From assembly GCA_020354025.1 (NCBI GenBank), contig CP070638.1:2187097-2251096 (forward strand): 64,000 nucleotides of DNA, given 5' to 3'. The notes beneath the pieces were generated by a model. That model saw only the letters and a program-made list of their open reading frames with translations. It had not been told where the DNA came from and made no database searches. Position numbers and translations under genes: made by a program. Source of the DNA: Fidelibacterota bacterium (lineage in GTDB: Bacteria > Fidelibacterota > Marinisomatia > SCGC-AAA003-L08 > TS1B11). The number at the start of each line of letters is the position of its first letter. Position 1 is the first letter of the stretch. Below, one piece after another: positions 8,585 through 17,393 of this stretch.

Positions 8585-9748
8585 ATGTACAAACATAGTC
8601 TTGTCTTCAGTTCAGCCTGCCTTGGTCTACTGGTCTTTGGTATTGTGATGACTGTCATGGGAGCAATTTTACCCTCTGTTCTAGACAAGTTCGAGGTCAG
8701 CAAGGCAAGTGCAGGCTCTCTATTTGTGCTAATGAGTTTCGGGATCATGATTGGCTCGCTAGTGTTCGGTCCAATCGTCGACCGTTTTGGGTACCAGTAT
8801 CTACTTATCGCCGGTGCTGGGCTCATATTGCTCGGATTGGAAGGCATTGCATTCTCTCCATATTTCCACCTACTGCGGCTGTCAGCATTCTTCGTGGGTT
8901 TTGGTGGGGGTATCATCAATGGCGGAGGTAATGCCCTGGTAGCCGATATCAGTGAAGAAGGCCGCAGTGCTGGGCTCAGTCTCCTAGGCGTATTCTACGG
9001 TATCGGTGCTATAAGTGTCCCCCTTATCCTGGGCTCCCTTTTGGAGCTGCGGAGCTACGAAACCATTTTAGCCGTGGTGGGTCTAGCCGTTGGTCTCCCT
9101 TTACTCTACTTTGTGATAATCCGATTCCCGATCCCTAAGCAGGACCGAGGTTTCCCTATTCGGGAAGGCGTTGGACTATTGAAAAAAGGGCCCCTGCTTC
9201 TATTCGGTTTCATTCTATTCTTCCAGAGTGGTATGGAAATAACCGTGGGTGGCTGGTCAGCAGCCTTTTTCAACGAAGAACTTGCCATAGGAACTGGCCA
9301 GTCTGTGCTTTATCTTTCTTTCTATTGGATAGGCATGATTGTCGCTCGGTTGATCTTGGGGATAATACTCAAGCAAATTTCACCCGCTCTGGTCCTTCGA
9401 ATCTCACTCGCTATTGCATTCACAGGCTCGCTGCTGATGCTCTTCTCAACCGGAGTAGGTTTGGCTCTGATAGGCCTTTTACTGATTGGTGCCGGATTTG
9501 CCGCCAGTTACCCCGTTATTCTTGGATACATCGGAGACCAGTATCCAACTTTATCGGGAACCGCATTTAGTATCGCGCTGGTTATCGCCCTTGCGGGTGG
9601 TATGATCTTACCTTACTTAGCGGGTATCATCGGGAATGTTACCAATCTAAGGGTATCTTTCACCATAGTTCCGGTTGCCACCATCAGCATTGCAATTCTA
9701 CTATCAATTGTCCTGGCACGAATCTCAATCACGCCTGATAGCGCGTAA
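8585..9748 (+). CDS. major facilitator superfamily transporter (sugar type)
   Basis: A 387-residue protein with about 12 membrane helices. The MFS loop motif GPIVDRFGYQYLL lies between helices 2 and 3, and the two halves are joined by a short cytoplasmic linker (FPIPKQDRGFPIREG). Its ATG begins one base after the ROK stop codon, so the two are translationally coupled. The position between a ROK protein and a SIS-domain protein suggests uptake of a monosaccharide or amino sugar; the substrate cannot be read. Confidence 0.85.
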   Translation: MYKHSLVFSSACLGLLVFGIVMTVMGAILPSVLDKFEVSKASAGSLFVLMSFGIMIGSLVFGPIVDRFGYQYLLIAGAGLILLGLEGIAFSPYFHLLRLSAFFVGFGGGIINGGGNALVADISEEGRSAGLSLLGVFYGIGAISVPLILGSLLELRSYETILAVVGLAVGLPLLYFVIIRFPIPKQDRGFPIREGVGLLKKGPLLLFGFILFFQSGMEITVGGWSAAFFNEELAIGTGQSVLYLSFYWIGMIVARLILGIILKQISPALVLRISLAIAFTGSLLMLFSTGVGLALIGLLLIGAGFAASYPVILGYIGDQYPTLSGTAFSIALVIALAGGMILPYLAGIIGNVTNLRVSFTIVPVATISIAILLSIVLARISITPDSA

Positions 9749-9770
9749 TCCCCTAAACCATGAAGGAGCA

Positions 9771-10535
9771 ATGATGTTCGCAAGAGATTGGCTCACTAAT
9801 GCCAGAGCGGCCATGGATCGCATTGAAGCTTCCCAGTTGGAGAATATCCGCCAGGCGGCGGAGGTAATGGCCGGATCCATTCGGGCAAAGCGTTGGGTTC
9901 ACACCTTTGGCTGTGGACACGCTACTCTGCCTGTGGAGGAAATGTACCCGCGCATTGGTGGTTTCGTCGGATTCCATCCTATGATCGAACTGCCCCTGTC
10001 ATTCTTCACCCATATCTTTGGCGAAATGGGTATCCACCAGTTTGTCTTCCTGGAGCGGATCGAAGGTTACGGTCAGCAAATCATGAAGAGTTACAGCTTT
10101 GACCCCCGGGACACTATGTGGATTTTCTCCCACTCAGGTATCAATAACCTCAATATCGATATTGCTCTTGAGGCCAAGCGCTCTGGAATGAAATTGGTGG
10201 TAACAGGATCAGCAGAAACGTTTAAAGAGAAAGCCACTCGTCACTCTTCCGGGAAACAAATCTTCGAAATCGCCGATATCGTCGTCGATACCTGCGTACC
10301 GGCGGAAGATGCCACCATTCCGCTTAAAAATCACGTCGACAAGGTGGGACCCATCTCAACGATTGCGTTTACCGCGGTGGTCTGGATGATTATCACCACT
10401 GTAGCCGAACTTCTAGTAGATCAAGGCGAACGCCTTTATATCCACCCCTCACACAATATACCTGGAGATACTACTGCCCGAGACCGTCTTGAAGAGGCGC
10501 TACAAGAATACAAACGAAGGATCGCTGGCGTTTAA
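9771..10535 (+). CDS. SIS-domain sugar-phosphate protein (UPF0309-like)
   Basis: The frame is open from 9675, but that part overlaps the transporter gene. ATG 9771 has GGAG three bases before it and is the likely start, giving about 254 residues. The protein shows FGCGHATLPVEEMYPRIGG, the HPMIE segment and FSHSGIN, matching UPF0309-type sugar isomerase (SIS) domain proteins, which bind phosphosugars. It is cytoplasmic. With the ROK protein and the transporter it forms a compact route for one sugar, possibly an amino sugar. The actual reaction (isomerase, etherase-like or regulatory) is not established for this family. Confidence 0.8.
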   Translation: MMFARDWLTNARAAMDRIEASQLENIRQAAEVMAGSIRAKRWVHTFGCGHATLPVEEMYPRIGGFVGFHPMIELPLSFFTHIFGEMGIHQFVFLERIEGYGQQIMKSYSFDPRDTMWIFSHSGINNLNIDIALEAKRSGMKLVVTGSAETFKEKATRHSSGKQIFEIADIVVDTCVPAEDATIPLKNHVDKVGPISTIAFTAVVWMIITTVAELLVDQGERLYIHPSHNIPGDTTARDRLEEALQEYKRRIAGV

Positions 10536-10700
10536 GGGGAAGAAGGATCATGCTTGATTTGGTATCATCCCATATCACGAGGTACTGGGAATAAATGCCA
10601 GAGGTTTCTCGGGAAAACCTATGAATACTAGAGTGTTTCTAATAGTTCTAGACGAATAGCTCACATTGCATAGACACCGTATCGGATTAGGGTAATATGG

Positions 10701-11615
10701 CTACCCCTTGCAGGCGTCGATTATTTCCTTCAAAACCCTGTCGCTATCCTCGATAGAAACTTGGCATGCCGCTGCTCTCTCGTGACCTCCACCTCGATAT
10801 TCCCTGCACAATTTTCCAGCATCGACTAGCGAAGTGCTGTTAACTATAGAATGAGCAACGTTAATCGTATAGAATTTCTTCTCTTTTCCATCGCTAATCC
10901 GAACCGAGATATTCCCATCCATAAGCCCAGGCAAAGCATAGATTAAGAATCGGTTGCCCACCGGAATAGATTTCCCGCGAACATCGCTGACAATTACATT
11001 TCCATCCAGATATGAATTTTCGGAATAAAACTCTTTGGCCTTTGCTTCCATTTCACGGTATTTGTTGATACGCTCTTCAGTATCAGGCATACATAAGATC
11101 TGATCTATGGTATGCGTGGTGAGCAACTCAGGTATTTTTATAGACCACTGAAAATTGCTGATCGAATAATCGTGACTCAGACCCAGTCCAGTTCGCGGAT
11201 CAAGTAATAATGCAAGCAGAGTAATCCCCCTTGGCTCTGCTAACTGATGCACAGTAATAAAACCGCCGTCTACGAGGTCCGCCTCTGCCACGAGCTGTTC
11301 ATATTTGGCAGGAGAGGTCAACTCTTTTTCGAAGTATTCGTACACCAACCTTGCTGCACTGGGCGCGATACGTGCTGTCCCGGCAAATATGGCTGAAAAG
11401 TCTATCTTGCCAATTTCGCTGGAATGATGATCAAACCACATATGGCAGTTAGGATTGTAAGGCAGGTTGCATATAATATCCTGATCTGTTATTTCGACCT
11501 TATCGTCCTGCACATCCTGGGGGTGGTATTGTACTAGCTCATCACATTTGCCTAATTCAATTAATATTGCCGCGCAAACACTACCGTCGAAGTCTCCTCT
11601 ATAGACTACCCGCAT
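10701..11615 (-). CDS. DHH/DHHA1 family phosphoesterase
   Basis: A 304-residue cytoplasmic protein. YRGDFDGSVCAAIL at the N-terminus gives the first metal-binding Asp pair, MWFDHHSSE gives the DHH motif (about residues 60-68), and GGGHERAAACQV near the C-terminus is the DHHA1 glycine-rich substrate loop. Relatives include exopolyphosphatases, nanoRNases and cyclic-dinucleotide phosphodiesterases; this one resembles the short exopolyphosphatase-like group. The ATG has GAGG eight bases upstream and lies 16 bp after a small minus-strand reading frame, suggesting a two-gene unit. Confidence 0.8.
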   Translation of the reverse strand: MRVVYRGDFDGSVCAAILIELGKCDELVQYHPQDVQDDKVEITDQDIICNLPYNPNCHMWFDHHSSEIGKIDFSAIFAGTARIAPSAARLVYEYFEKELTSPAKYEQLVAEADLVDGGFITVHQLAEPRGITLLALLLDPRTGLGLSHDYSISNFQWSIKIPELLTTHTIDQILCMPDTEERINKYREMEAKAKEFYSENSYLDGNVIVSDVRGKSIPVGNRFLIYALPGLMDGNISVRISDGKEKKFYTINVAHSIVNSTSLVDAGKLCREYRGGGHERAAACQVSIEDSDRVLKEIIDACKG

Positions 11616-11631
11616 TCTCTAAACCTCATGT

Positions 11632-11994
11632 TTAAATGATTGTTTCAATATTACTAGCGAAAGCTTTGGCTCGTAGTGTATCCCCGGTATCGTTCAGATA
11701 GATCAGCTGAGAGTCGGTGCTCCCACCGAGATACGAATCCGTGCAGTCTTCGACAATGAATCCTCCATCGGCCTCTAGGTTGATCGTATCTAATATGCCC
11801 TTCCCGGTGACTCCTGGGATCTCGGTCCGAGGAGTATCGAACAGGGCTACCGGATGTTGAGAAAAAAGGCGAATAAAAAGGAAATCGGAGAGGCATGTAA
11901 TGTACTGAAGTAGCACATCCCCTTCGTAATGGAATAGACCTTTCACTGTATAAATCTGCCCCGGCGAGATGTAATTGCTGATCATCATCAGCAC
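11632..11994 (-). CDS. hypothetical protein, 120 residues
   Basis: Not recognised. The frame starts at GTG 11994 or ATG 11988/11985, with no clear ribosome binding site. The C-terminal half (NLEADGGFIVEDCTDSYLGG and following) has a balanced soluble-protein composition, while the overlapping alternative frame is arginine-rich and looks like a shadow. It ends 16 bp before the DHH gene, so the two may be co-transcribed. No signal peptide or membrane segment is clear. Confidence 0.4.
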   Translation of the reverse strand: MLMMISNYISPGQIYTVKGLFHYEGDVLLQYITCLSDFLFIRLFSQHPVALFDTPRTEIPGVTGKGILDTINLEADGGFIVEDCTDSYLGGSTDSQLIYLNDTGDTLRAKAFASNIETII

Positions 11995-12240
11995 TTAAAG
12001 TGTAATCAATAGAGGGGCATAATTGCAAGGGATTTTAAGGAAACAATGACAATCGTGTTATCTTGAATGTGATGAGGCAAAATTATCATAAGATTGGGGG
12101 GAGGCTAAACCCGAATATGGAAAATGGCTATCGCTATCTACTTCGATAACACCCTCACATTTTGCATTAAAAGCATCTTGATAAACTCGGTGTACCCTGC
12201 CGGCACCTGCCTGATGGTATAGAGACTATAGGAGAGAACC

Positions 12241-12257
12241 TAGCCAGCTGCTGGCTA
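12241..12257. repeat. inverted repeat over the cupin stop codon
   Basis: TAGCCAG-CTG-CTGGCTA, a perfect 7-bp stem with a 3-base loop overlapping the end of the cupin gene. It may act as a 3' mRNA-stabilising hairpin. No T-run follows on the minus strand, so it is not a classical terminator. Confidence 0.4.
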
Positions 12258-12620
12258 TATCCAAACGTTATCTTCTGCCGCCAACTCGCCTCCCGGTTCC
12301 CCAGTGTTTATCGTTCCGGCAGGTTCAACGAGGAGGATCTTACACTCATCCTCAGCGAATGGTTTATGCGCTCTTCCTTTTGTGACGACAAACATTTCTC
12401 CCTTCCCCAGGTCGACTCTACCATCGCGGAAATCAATGCTCATCCCTCCCTCGAGAACGATAAATGCTTCGTCTGTATCAGCATGACTATGCCAGATGAA
12501 ATCCCCTCGGAATTTCACCAGTTTGAAATGATAGTCGTTCATCTGCGCTATGATCTTGGGCGACCAATACTCAGAAAACTTGCCGAGTTTCTCCTTAAAG
12601 TTGATCACTGAACACTCCAT
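12255..12620 (-). CDS. small cupin-domain protein
   Basis: A 121-residue single-domain cupin. Motif 1 is [16 protein letters not shown] (two His and the Glu that usually bind a divalent metal) and motif 2 is [14 protein letters not shown] with the third His. Such proteins range from sugar isomerases to dioxygenases and ligand sensors, so function is open. The ATG has a strong GGGAGGG site a few bases upstream. It stands alone between the DHH unit and the signalling operon, on the same strand as both. Confidence 0.85.
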   Translation of the reverse strand: MECSVINFKEKLGKFSEYWSPKIIAQMNDYHFKLVKFRGDFIWHSHADTDEAFIVLEGGMSIDFRDGRVDLGKGEMFVVTKGRAHKPFAEDECKILLVEPAGTINTGEPGGELAAEDNVWI

Positions 12621-12923
12621 ATACCCTCCCCGGCTTCCTGTAGCTAGCCTGTATTATGCGATATAATTGTAGCATATTAAGCTTCACTCCCGTTGAGTCT
12701 TAGGCTGCTCTGCTGCATAATATACATCATCAGAATGATGTGAGCTCATCAGACTAAAATCTAAGAGAGTCACTTTGCTTTTCAAAGGTCATACTGACGC
12801 CTCATGTGAATCGTCTCTTGATAACCAATACTCCTTGATCATTCATTGATGGTCATTCCCGACTACGGCAGTACGGGCAGGTGATATTGATACCGGAGAG
12901 GCCTAGTCAACCGGCGATACAGA
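12621..12923 (-). promoter_or_regulatory. upstream region of the cupin gene
   Basis: 303 bp without a gene. On the minus strand an extended -10-like TGCTACAAT lies at 12674-12666, about 46 bases before the cupin start; a matching -35 is weak. Nothing else was seen. Confidence 0.3.
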
Positions 12924-13529
12924 CTATCCGAACCTTTTCTCTAAATCGTTCCGTTTGAGACTTTCGTCTAGATCCAAAGCGATGAGATAGTGGTTCTCTG
13001 CGGTCTTCTTGTCCTCATCAGACGGGATGAGACAGGCTAATTCGATGTGAGCGCGGGCATGAGTGAAATCCATCTCTACTGCCTCCTCGAACAAATCTCG
13101 CGCTTCCCTTTCTCGCCCCTTTTCTAGTTCGATACGCCCTAGCTGATAATAAGTGTCGGCATGGGTCGGGTCCGATTCCACAGCATGGGTGAACTGCTCC
13201 TCAGCCTCATTGTTCTGACCACCGCTCATTAAAATCAATCCCAGCTCGTAGCTGGCTAGCGCAGAGAGAGTTCTTTCTTCTTTCGATCTGAGTAGGTAGC
13301 GTTTTGCCCGGTCATATTGATGACTCTCACCGTATTCAACCGCCCGTGATGCAAATGCCTCGGCACCCCTCATAGCGACCTCCACGGCATGTCGCAGGTG
13401 TATGATGGCCTCTTGCACCAGACCTTGCTCCTTCAGATAGAGCGCAAGATGGTACCTGGGTGCTGCGTTGTCAGGATCAAGCTCGATGGCTCTTTCAAGA
13501 TGATATCGGGCGAGATCCGACGGAATCAA
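12924..13529 (-). CDS. TPR-repeat protein (last gene of signalling operon)
   Basis: 201 residues, almost entirely tetratricopeptide repeats (about five; for example LERAIELDPDNAAPRYHLAL and EQFTHAVESDPTHADTYYQL). There is no signal peptide, so it is probably a cytoplasmic protein-protein scaffold. The start codon is TTG at 13529, supported by GAGGT seven bases before it, and it lies 19 bp after the preceding TPR gene. It probably works with that TPR protein and the cyclase upstream, which also ends in a TPR-like tail. Confidence 0.8.
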   Translation of the reverse strand: MIPSDLARYHLERAIELDPDNAAPRYHLALYLKEQGLVQEAIIHLRHAVEVAMRGAEAFASRAVEYGESHQYDRAKRYLLRSKEERTLSALASYELGLILMSGGQNNEAEEQFTHAVESDPTHADTYYQLGRIELEKGREREARDLFEEAVEMDFTHARAHIELACLIPSDEDKKTAENHYLIALDLDESLKRNDLEKRFG

Positions 13530-13548
13530 TGGTGTGACCTCATAGATC

Positions 13549-14421
13549 CTATGATTTGGGGGCTTCTTCGGTCCGTTTCGGCTGTTCCGGTATTAGCTTA
13601 CCAAGTTCGATCAATAAAAGCGCAAGATGATAGTGTGCCTTCGCATAGTCAGGACTAATTTCGATTGCCTTGAGCAAATGTTCTTTGGCGGAGGCGTACT
13701 CTTTCTCCTTGACTAGAATTTTCCCCATGTTGAAGTGGGCTTTATAATGATCCTGATTGATCTCGATAGTTTTTCTAAAGTGCTCCAGGGCTAATTCATA
13801 TTCTGGTTCGTTAATCATAGTACCGTCTTCATTGGTCCGCCTGCCACCGGCCAGTAATTTCCCCAGATAGTAATGCGCTTCAGCGAAGTCTTGGTCAAAA
13901 TCCACTGCCATCTGATAGTTCTGTTTCGCTGAGTTGTAATCATCGGGATCAGTAAGTAATCGGGCTAGGTGGTAATAGGCTTTTGTATAATTCTGATCAA
14001 TATCTGTAGTTTTCTGTAGTAGATTTTTTGCTTCGATATATTCTTCCTGCTCCTCAAGAAACAACGCAAAATGATAGTGGGCATCAGCATCGTGTGGCCC
14101 CAGTTCGATGGTACGCTGGTAATAGGTACGGGCATTCTCATAGTCCTTCTTCTCATGCAAGAGGAGAGCCAGCTGGTAATGCCCCCCTATGTGATTTTCG
14201 TCAAGCTCCACAACCTTTCGGAAGTGCTTCTGGGCTTTCTTGAGCTCACCCTGCTCCTTCAGAAGAAGCGCCAGTTGAAAATGAGCCTCGGTGTAGTCGG
14301 GATTCAGCTCGATGGATTTTTCCAGATGTGTCCTAGCGTCGCTTATGATGACCTCCTTTACCTGGTTACTTGTCCGTAAAAATCCAAACGCCGTCCCACT
14401 CCCCTTCGGGCGGGTTGGCAA
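13549..14421 (-). CDS. TPR-repeat protein; start codon uncertain
   Basis: About 265-290 residues of consecutive TPR motifs (for example LEKSIELNPDYTEAHFQLAL, FRKTIEINQDHYKAHFNMGK), ending in a charged tail rich in Pro and Glu. It is cytoplasmic by lack of a signal. The only ATG is at 14421, inside the end of the cyclase gene (overlap 56 bp), and gives a non-TPR leader. A perfect AAGGAGGT lies just after the cyclase stop, and the in-frame codons after it are ATC (14349) and ATA (14346), so a non-AUG start is possible. The repeats are close in spacing and sequence to those of the next gene, suggesting a split or duplicated TPR array. Confidence 0.82.
   Translation of the reverse strand: MPTRPKGSGTAFGFLRTSNQVKEVIISDARTHLEKSIELNPDYTEAHFQLALLLKEQGELKKAQKHFRKVVELDENHIGGHYQLALLLHEKKDYENARTYYQRTIELGPHDADAHYHFALFLEEQEEYIEAKNLLQKTTDIDQNYTKAYYHLARLLTDPDDYNSAKQNYQMAVDFDQDFAEAHYYLGKLLAGGRRTNEDGTMINEPEYELALEHFRKTIEINQDHYKAHFNMGKILVKEKEYASAKEHLLKAIEISPDYAKAHYHLALLLIELGKLIPEQPKRTEEAPKS
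14351..14358 (-). promoter_or_regulatory. Shine-Dalgarno site that questions the TPR start
   Basis: AAGGAGGT on the minus strand, just after the cyclase stop (14368-14366). An ATG would be expected 5-9 bases further on but none exists; the in-frame codons are ATC and ATA. Confidence 0.55.
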
Positions 14422-16636
14422 TTAAATGTTCACAACGCTCGATATACATCTGCGAGCATTTATCATCGGGATTCCCTGTTAATGCCTCCTTGAATAGTTT
14501 AATCGCATCATCCCACCGGCCTCCATTATAGTACTCAATGCCATTGTTAAAGTGCCCCAGCACCTCGATCATATTCGGGAAGGTTGATTTGTCATGATAA
14601 TCGACAACCTCATATACCCCTACCGGTTCGGTCTTCCCCTTGACGATCACCCTATCCACCTGACGGGTCCGATAGGTTGCTTTCAGTCTACCGAAGCTAT
14701 ATTCACTGAGTAGGATATGGGCACCATATTTCTTGCAGGCGCTTTCCAGACGGGCTGCAAGGTTGACTCCGTCTCCGATTACCGTGTAGTCCATCCGTTT
14801 TGGTGATCCGATATTCCCGGAAACGATCTCATCCGTATTCACCCCAAGGCCATGGTCGATGGCCATCATCCCCCGTTGTTTCCGGAGCTTGTTGAATTCA
14901 TACAACTCAGTCATCATCTTTATGGCTGCCCGTACTGCTCGGTCTGGATCATCATCATGTGCAACTGGCGTTCCAAAAATGGCCATCATGGCATCGCCGA
15001 TGAATTTATCCAACATCCCTCCTTCACCCTGGATGATGTCCACCATAATGGTGAAATATTCATTGAGAAGGGTGACTGTCCCTTGTGGCCCCAGTTCTTC
15101 CGTGAGAGTGGTGAAACTCCTGATATCTGAGAAAAGGACTGTACCCAAACTCTGCTTTCCACCCAGAACATCATCCCCGCTCTCTAGCAGTTGATCTGCA
15201 AGGTCTGCATCCATATACCTGGACATGGTGGATTTCATCCGTTTCTCACTGCTGATGTCCTCGATCATCAGCATTGTGCCCAGTGCTTCGTCATCTGCAT
15301 CCAGAAGTGGTAGTATCGTAACGTTGGCAGAAATGGTTTCACCTCCGAACACCAATTCAGCGTCCATCATCACCTCGACCTCTTCAACATCTTCCAGCTT
15401 ATTCAAGATCCATTCATTATCTCCTGAAAAGAAAGCCCTCACATTCTGCTTTAACACATCCTCTTCAGACTCAATCCGCATGATCCGCATACCCGCAGGA
15501 TTGCAGGTTATGATAAGATCATCTTCATTAATGGTGATCACCCCATTGGTCATACTATGGAGCATGCTCTCAGTATAATTCATGAGCTTTTGGACGTTCT
15601 TGAAAAGGGTGGCATTTTCGATACCAATCGAGATTTGAGAGGTGAAGGCGTTCAGCCTAGCCTCATCCTCATTAGTAAACGGCCCACCGCGTTTGTTTAA
15701 TACCTGGCTGACACCAATCGTCTTGCCCACCTTGTTGGTAACGGGTATACACAGCATAGAACGAGTGAAAAAACCGGTTTGTTTATCAAAAGAGGGATTA
15801 AAGCGAAGGTCTGCGTAAGCGTGCGGAATGTTCAATACTTCCCCCGTCTTGAAAACATGCCCCGCTATCCCCAGATGATTGGGGAAGCGAATCTCATTCT
15901 TGCCTAGACCCTCACCTACAATGGTGTAAAGTTCATTGGTTTTCTCATCGTTGATAAACAATGATGAGCGTTCCGCATCGAGCATCTGCGTCACGGTGGA
16001 TATGATTTTCTGAAGAAGCGGTTCAAGCTCCAATTCGGAGGATATCTGGGAAACCACCTCAAGAAAGTCCAGTTCCTGTTTACGAAACTCTTGTACTTCT
16101 TCCAGGACAAGGTGATTCTGTATGGCGATCGCCGCCTGCTGGGTAATCATCATGAGCAGTTCCAAGTCCTGTTCAGTGAACTGCCCGGATAGCTTATTCA
16201 GCAACTGGGAGACACCAATCTTCTCGCCCAATGCATTATAGAAAGGAGCGCATAAGATGTTTTTCGTCCTGAATCCAGTCCTCATATCAACATTTTTATA
16301 GAAACGTTCATCTTTGTAAGCATCATGCACAATCGCTCCCTCTTCCTGGGTGAAGACCCATCCGGCGATCCCCTTGTTGTTCATGATTCTTATCTCCCGC
16401 ATAAAACTGCCTAGTGCGACACGGGAATACAGTTCACCCGTCTTGTTATCATTGAGAAAAATGGTCCCTCGCTCGGCTCCTATTGTATTCGCAATGATGG
16501 TGACTAGCGTTTCCAACGCGGTATCCAGGGACTCCGTTACCGCCATATCGTTATTCACTTTGAGTAATAGCTGAGAAACCTTGGCGCTTATTTTTCCCGC
16601 CTGTAGGCTTGCTCTGGAGTCAAGTGCGGTCGTCAT
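14366..16636 (-). CDS. GAF-GAF-PAS class III adenylate/guanylate cyclase
   Basis: 756 residues, no membrane segment. Two GAF domains (about 40-175 and 205-350, both with a CxP segment: ILCAPFYN and MLCIPVTN), a PAS domain (about 360-470) and a class III cyclase domain (about 490-690). Metal-binding Asp residues are in FSDIRSFT and FIGDAMMAIFG; DKFIGD and MDYTVIGDGVNLAARLE supply the Lys/Asp purine pair typical of adenylate cyclases and the Asn/Arg transition-state residues. A TPR-like tail follows (YYNGGRWDDAIKLFKEAL). It should make cAMP in response to a ligand or redox cue. It overlaps the upstream coiled-coil gene by 17 bp, so translation is coupled. Confidence 0.92.
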   Translation of the reverse strand: MTTALDSRASLQAGKISAKVSQLLLKVNNDMAVTESLDTALETLVTIIANTIGAERGTIFLNDNKTGELYSRVALGSFMREIRIMNNKGIAGWVFTQEEGAIVHDAYKDERFYKNVDMRTGFRTKNILCAPFYNALGEKIGVSQLLNKLSGQFTEQDLELLMMITQQAAIAIQNHLVLEEVQEFRKQELDFLEVVSQISSELELEPLLQKIISTVTQMLDAERSSLFINDEKTNELYTIVGEGLGKNEIRFPNHLGIAGHVFKTGEVLNIPHAYADLRFNPSFDKQTGFFTRSMLCIPVTNKVGKTIGVSQVLNKRGGPFTNEDEARLNAFTSQISIGIENATLFKNVQKLMNYTESMLHSMTNGVITINEDDLIITCNPAGMRIMRIESEEDVLKQNVRAFFSGDNEWILNKLEDVEEVEVMMDAELVFGGETISANVTILPLLDADDEALGTMLMIEDISSEKRMKSTMSRYMDADLADQLLESGDDVLGGKQSLGTVLFSDIRSFTTLTEELGPQGTVTLLNEYFTIMVDIIQGEGGMLDKFIGDAMMAIFGTPVAHDDDPDRAVRAAIKMMTELYEFNKLRKQRGMMAIDHGLGVNTDEIVSGNIGSPKRMDYTVIGDGVNLAARLESACKKYGAHILLSEYSFGRLKATYRTRQVDRVIVKGKTEPVGVYEVVDYHDKSTFPNMIEVLGHFNNGIEYYNGGRWDDAIKLFKEALTGNPDDKCSQMYIERCEHLIANPPEGEWDGVWIFTDK

Positions 16637-17378
16637 GATATTCCTCTATCTTTGCCCTTAACGCGGTGATTGTGTCATGCAAGTACTCGTGCTTAGCTTC
16701 TTTGGTCGCCTGTAGCTTCTGCAGGTCCTCTTCATGTTTTACCCTCTCAGCCTCCAGCTTGTCTCGCATCGACTGTATGGTCACCCTCAACTGTTGATTG
16801 TCATCGTTTACCCTGGCCACAGCTTCCTGGATCTGTTTCTCGAGGATCGCGTCTGATTGCTCCAAGTTCTTCCTTAAGGAAGAAACGACTGATTTCAGCT
16901 GTTCATTTTCATCGTTCGTTTCCCTCACAGCCCTTTGGATGCGCTGCTCCACTTCGACCTGGCCTCGCTCCAACTCTTCTCGCAATACTTGAACGGTAGA
17001 TTTCAATTGTCGATTCTCTTCATTTGCCCCGGCAATAGCTCTACCTACCTGCTCCTCGATAGTTGCCTTGCTCCTCTCAAGTTCCTCTCTAAGCGAACTC
17101 ACCGTAGATCTCAACTGCTTATTTTCACGATTCGCCTCAGAGACTGTCCTCTGTATCTCACCGGCATGTCCAGTATTTGCCCGCTCCAGTGCGTCGCGTA
17201 AGGAGATCACCGTCGCCTGCAGTTGCTTTTTTTCATTATTAACGGCTGCTATGACTTGTTGATTACTCATCTCTTCATTTACTTTGGACTGCTCCAACTC
17301 ATGTCGAAGCGTGGAGATAACCTGTTTTAAGTATTTATTCTCCGATAGTAAAATATCATGTTGGGTCGCGACGGTCAT
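16620..17378 (-). CDS. coiled-coil protein built from 36-residue repeats
   Basis: 252 residues predicted to be one long helix. Residues about 10-248 are six full copies and one partial copy of a 36-residue unit, each starting near N-x-E-N-x-Q-L and continuing S-T-V-x-x-L-R-E-E-L-E. Thirty-six is not a multiple of seven but equals two heptads plus two hendecads, which suits a regular supercoil with changing twist. There is no signal or membrane segment. It lies between an unknown protein and the cyclase whose start it overlaps, so a scaffold or spacer for the cyclase complex is a reasonable guess. Function is not known. Confidence 0.85.
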   Translation of the reverse strand: MTVATQHDILLSENKYLKQVISTLRHELEQSKVNEEMSNQQVIAAVNNEKKQLQATVISLRDALERANTGHAGEIQRTVSEANRENKQLRSTVSSLREELERSKATIEEQVGRAIAGANEENRQLKSTVQVLREELERGQVEVEQRIQRAVRETNDENEQLKSVVSSLRKNLEQSDAILEKQIQEAVARVNDDNQQLRVTIQSMRDKLEAERVKHEEDLQKLQATKEAKHEYLHDTITALRAKIEEYHDDRT

Positions 17379-17393
17379 TAATTTATCTCTGAA

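Noticed and set aside
11654-12028. 124-codon minus-strand frame overlapping the 120-residue unknown
   Set aside because: Rich in Arg and Ser in a shadow-like way; the other frame looks more like a protein and ends just before the DHH gene.
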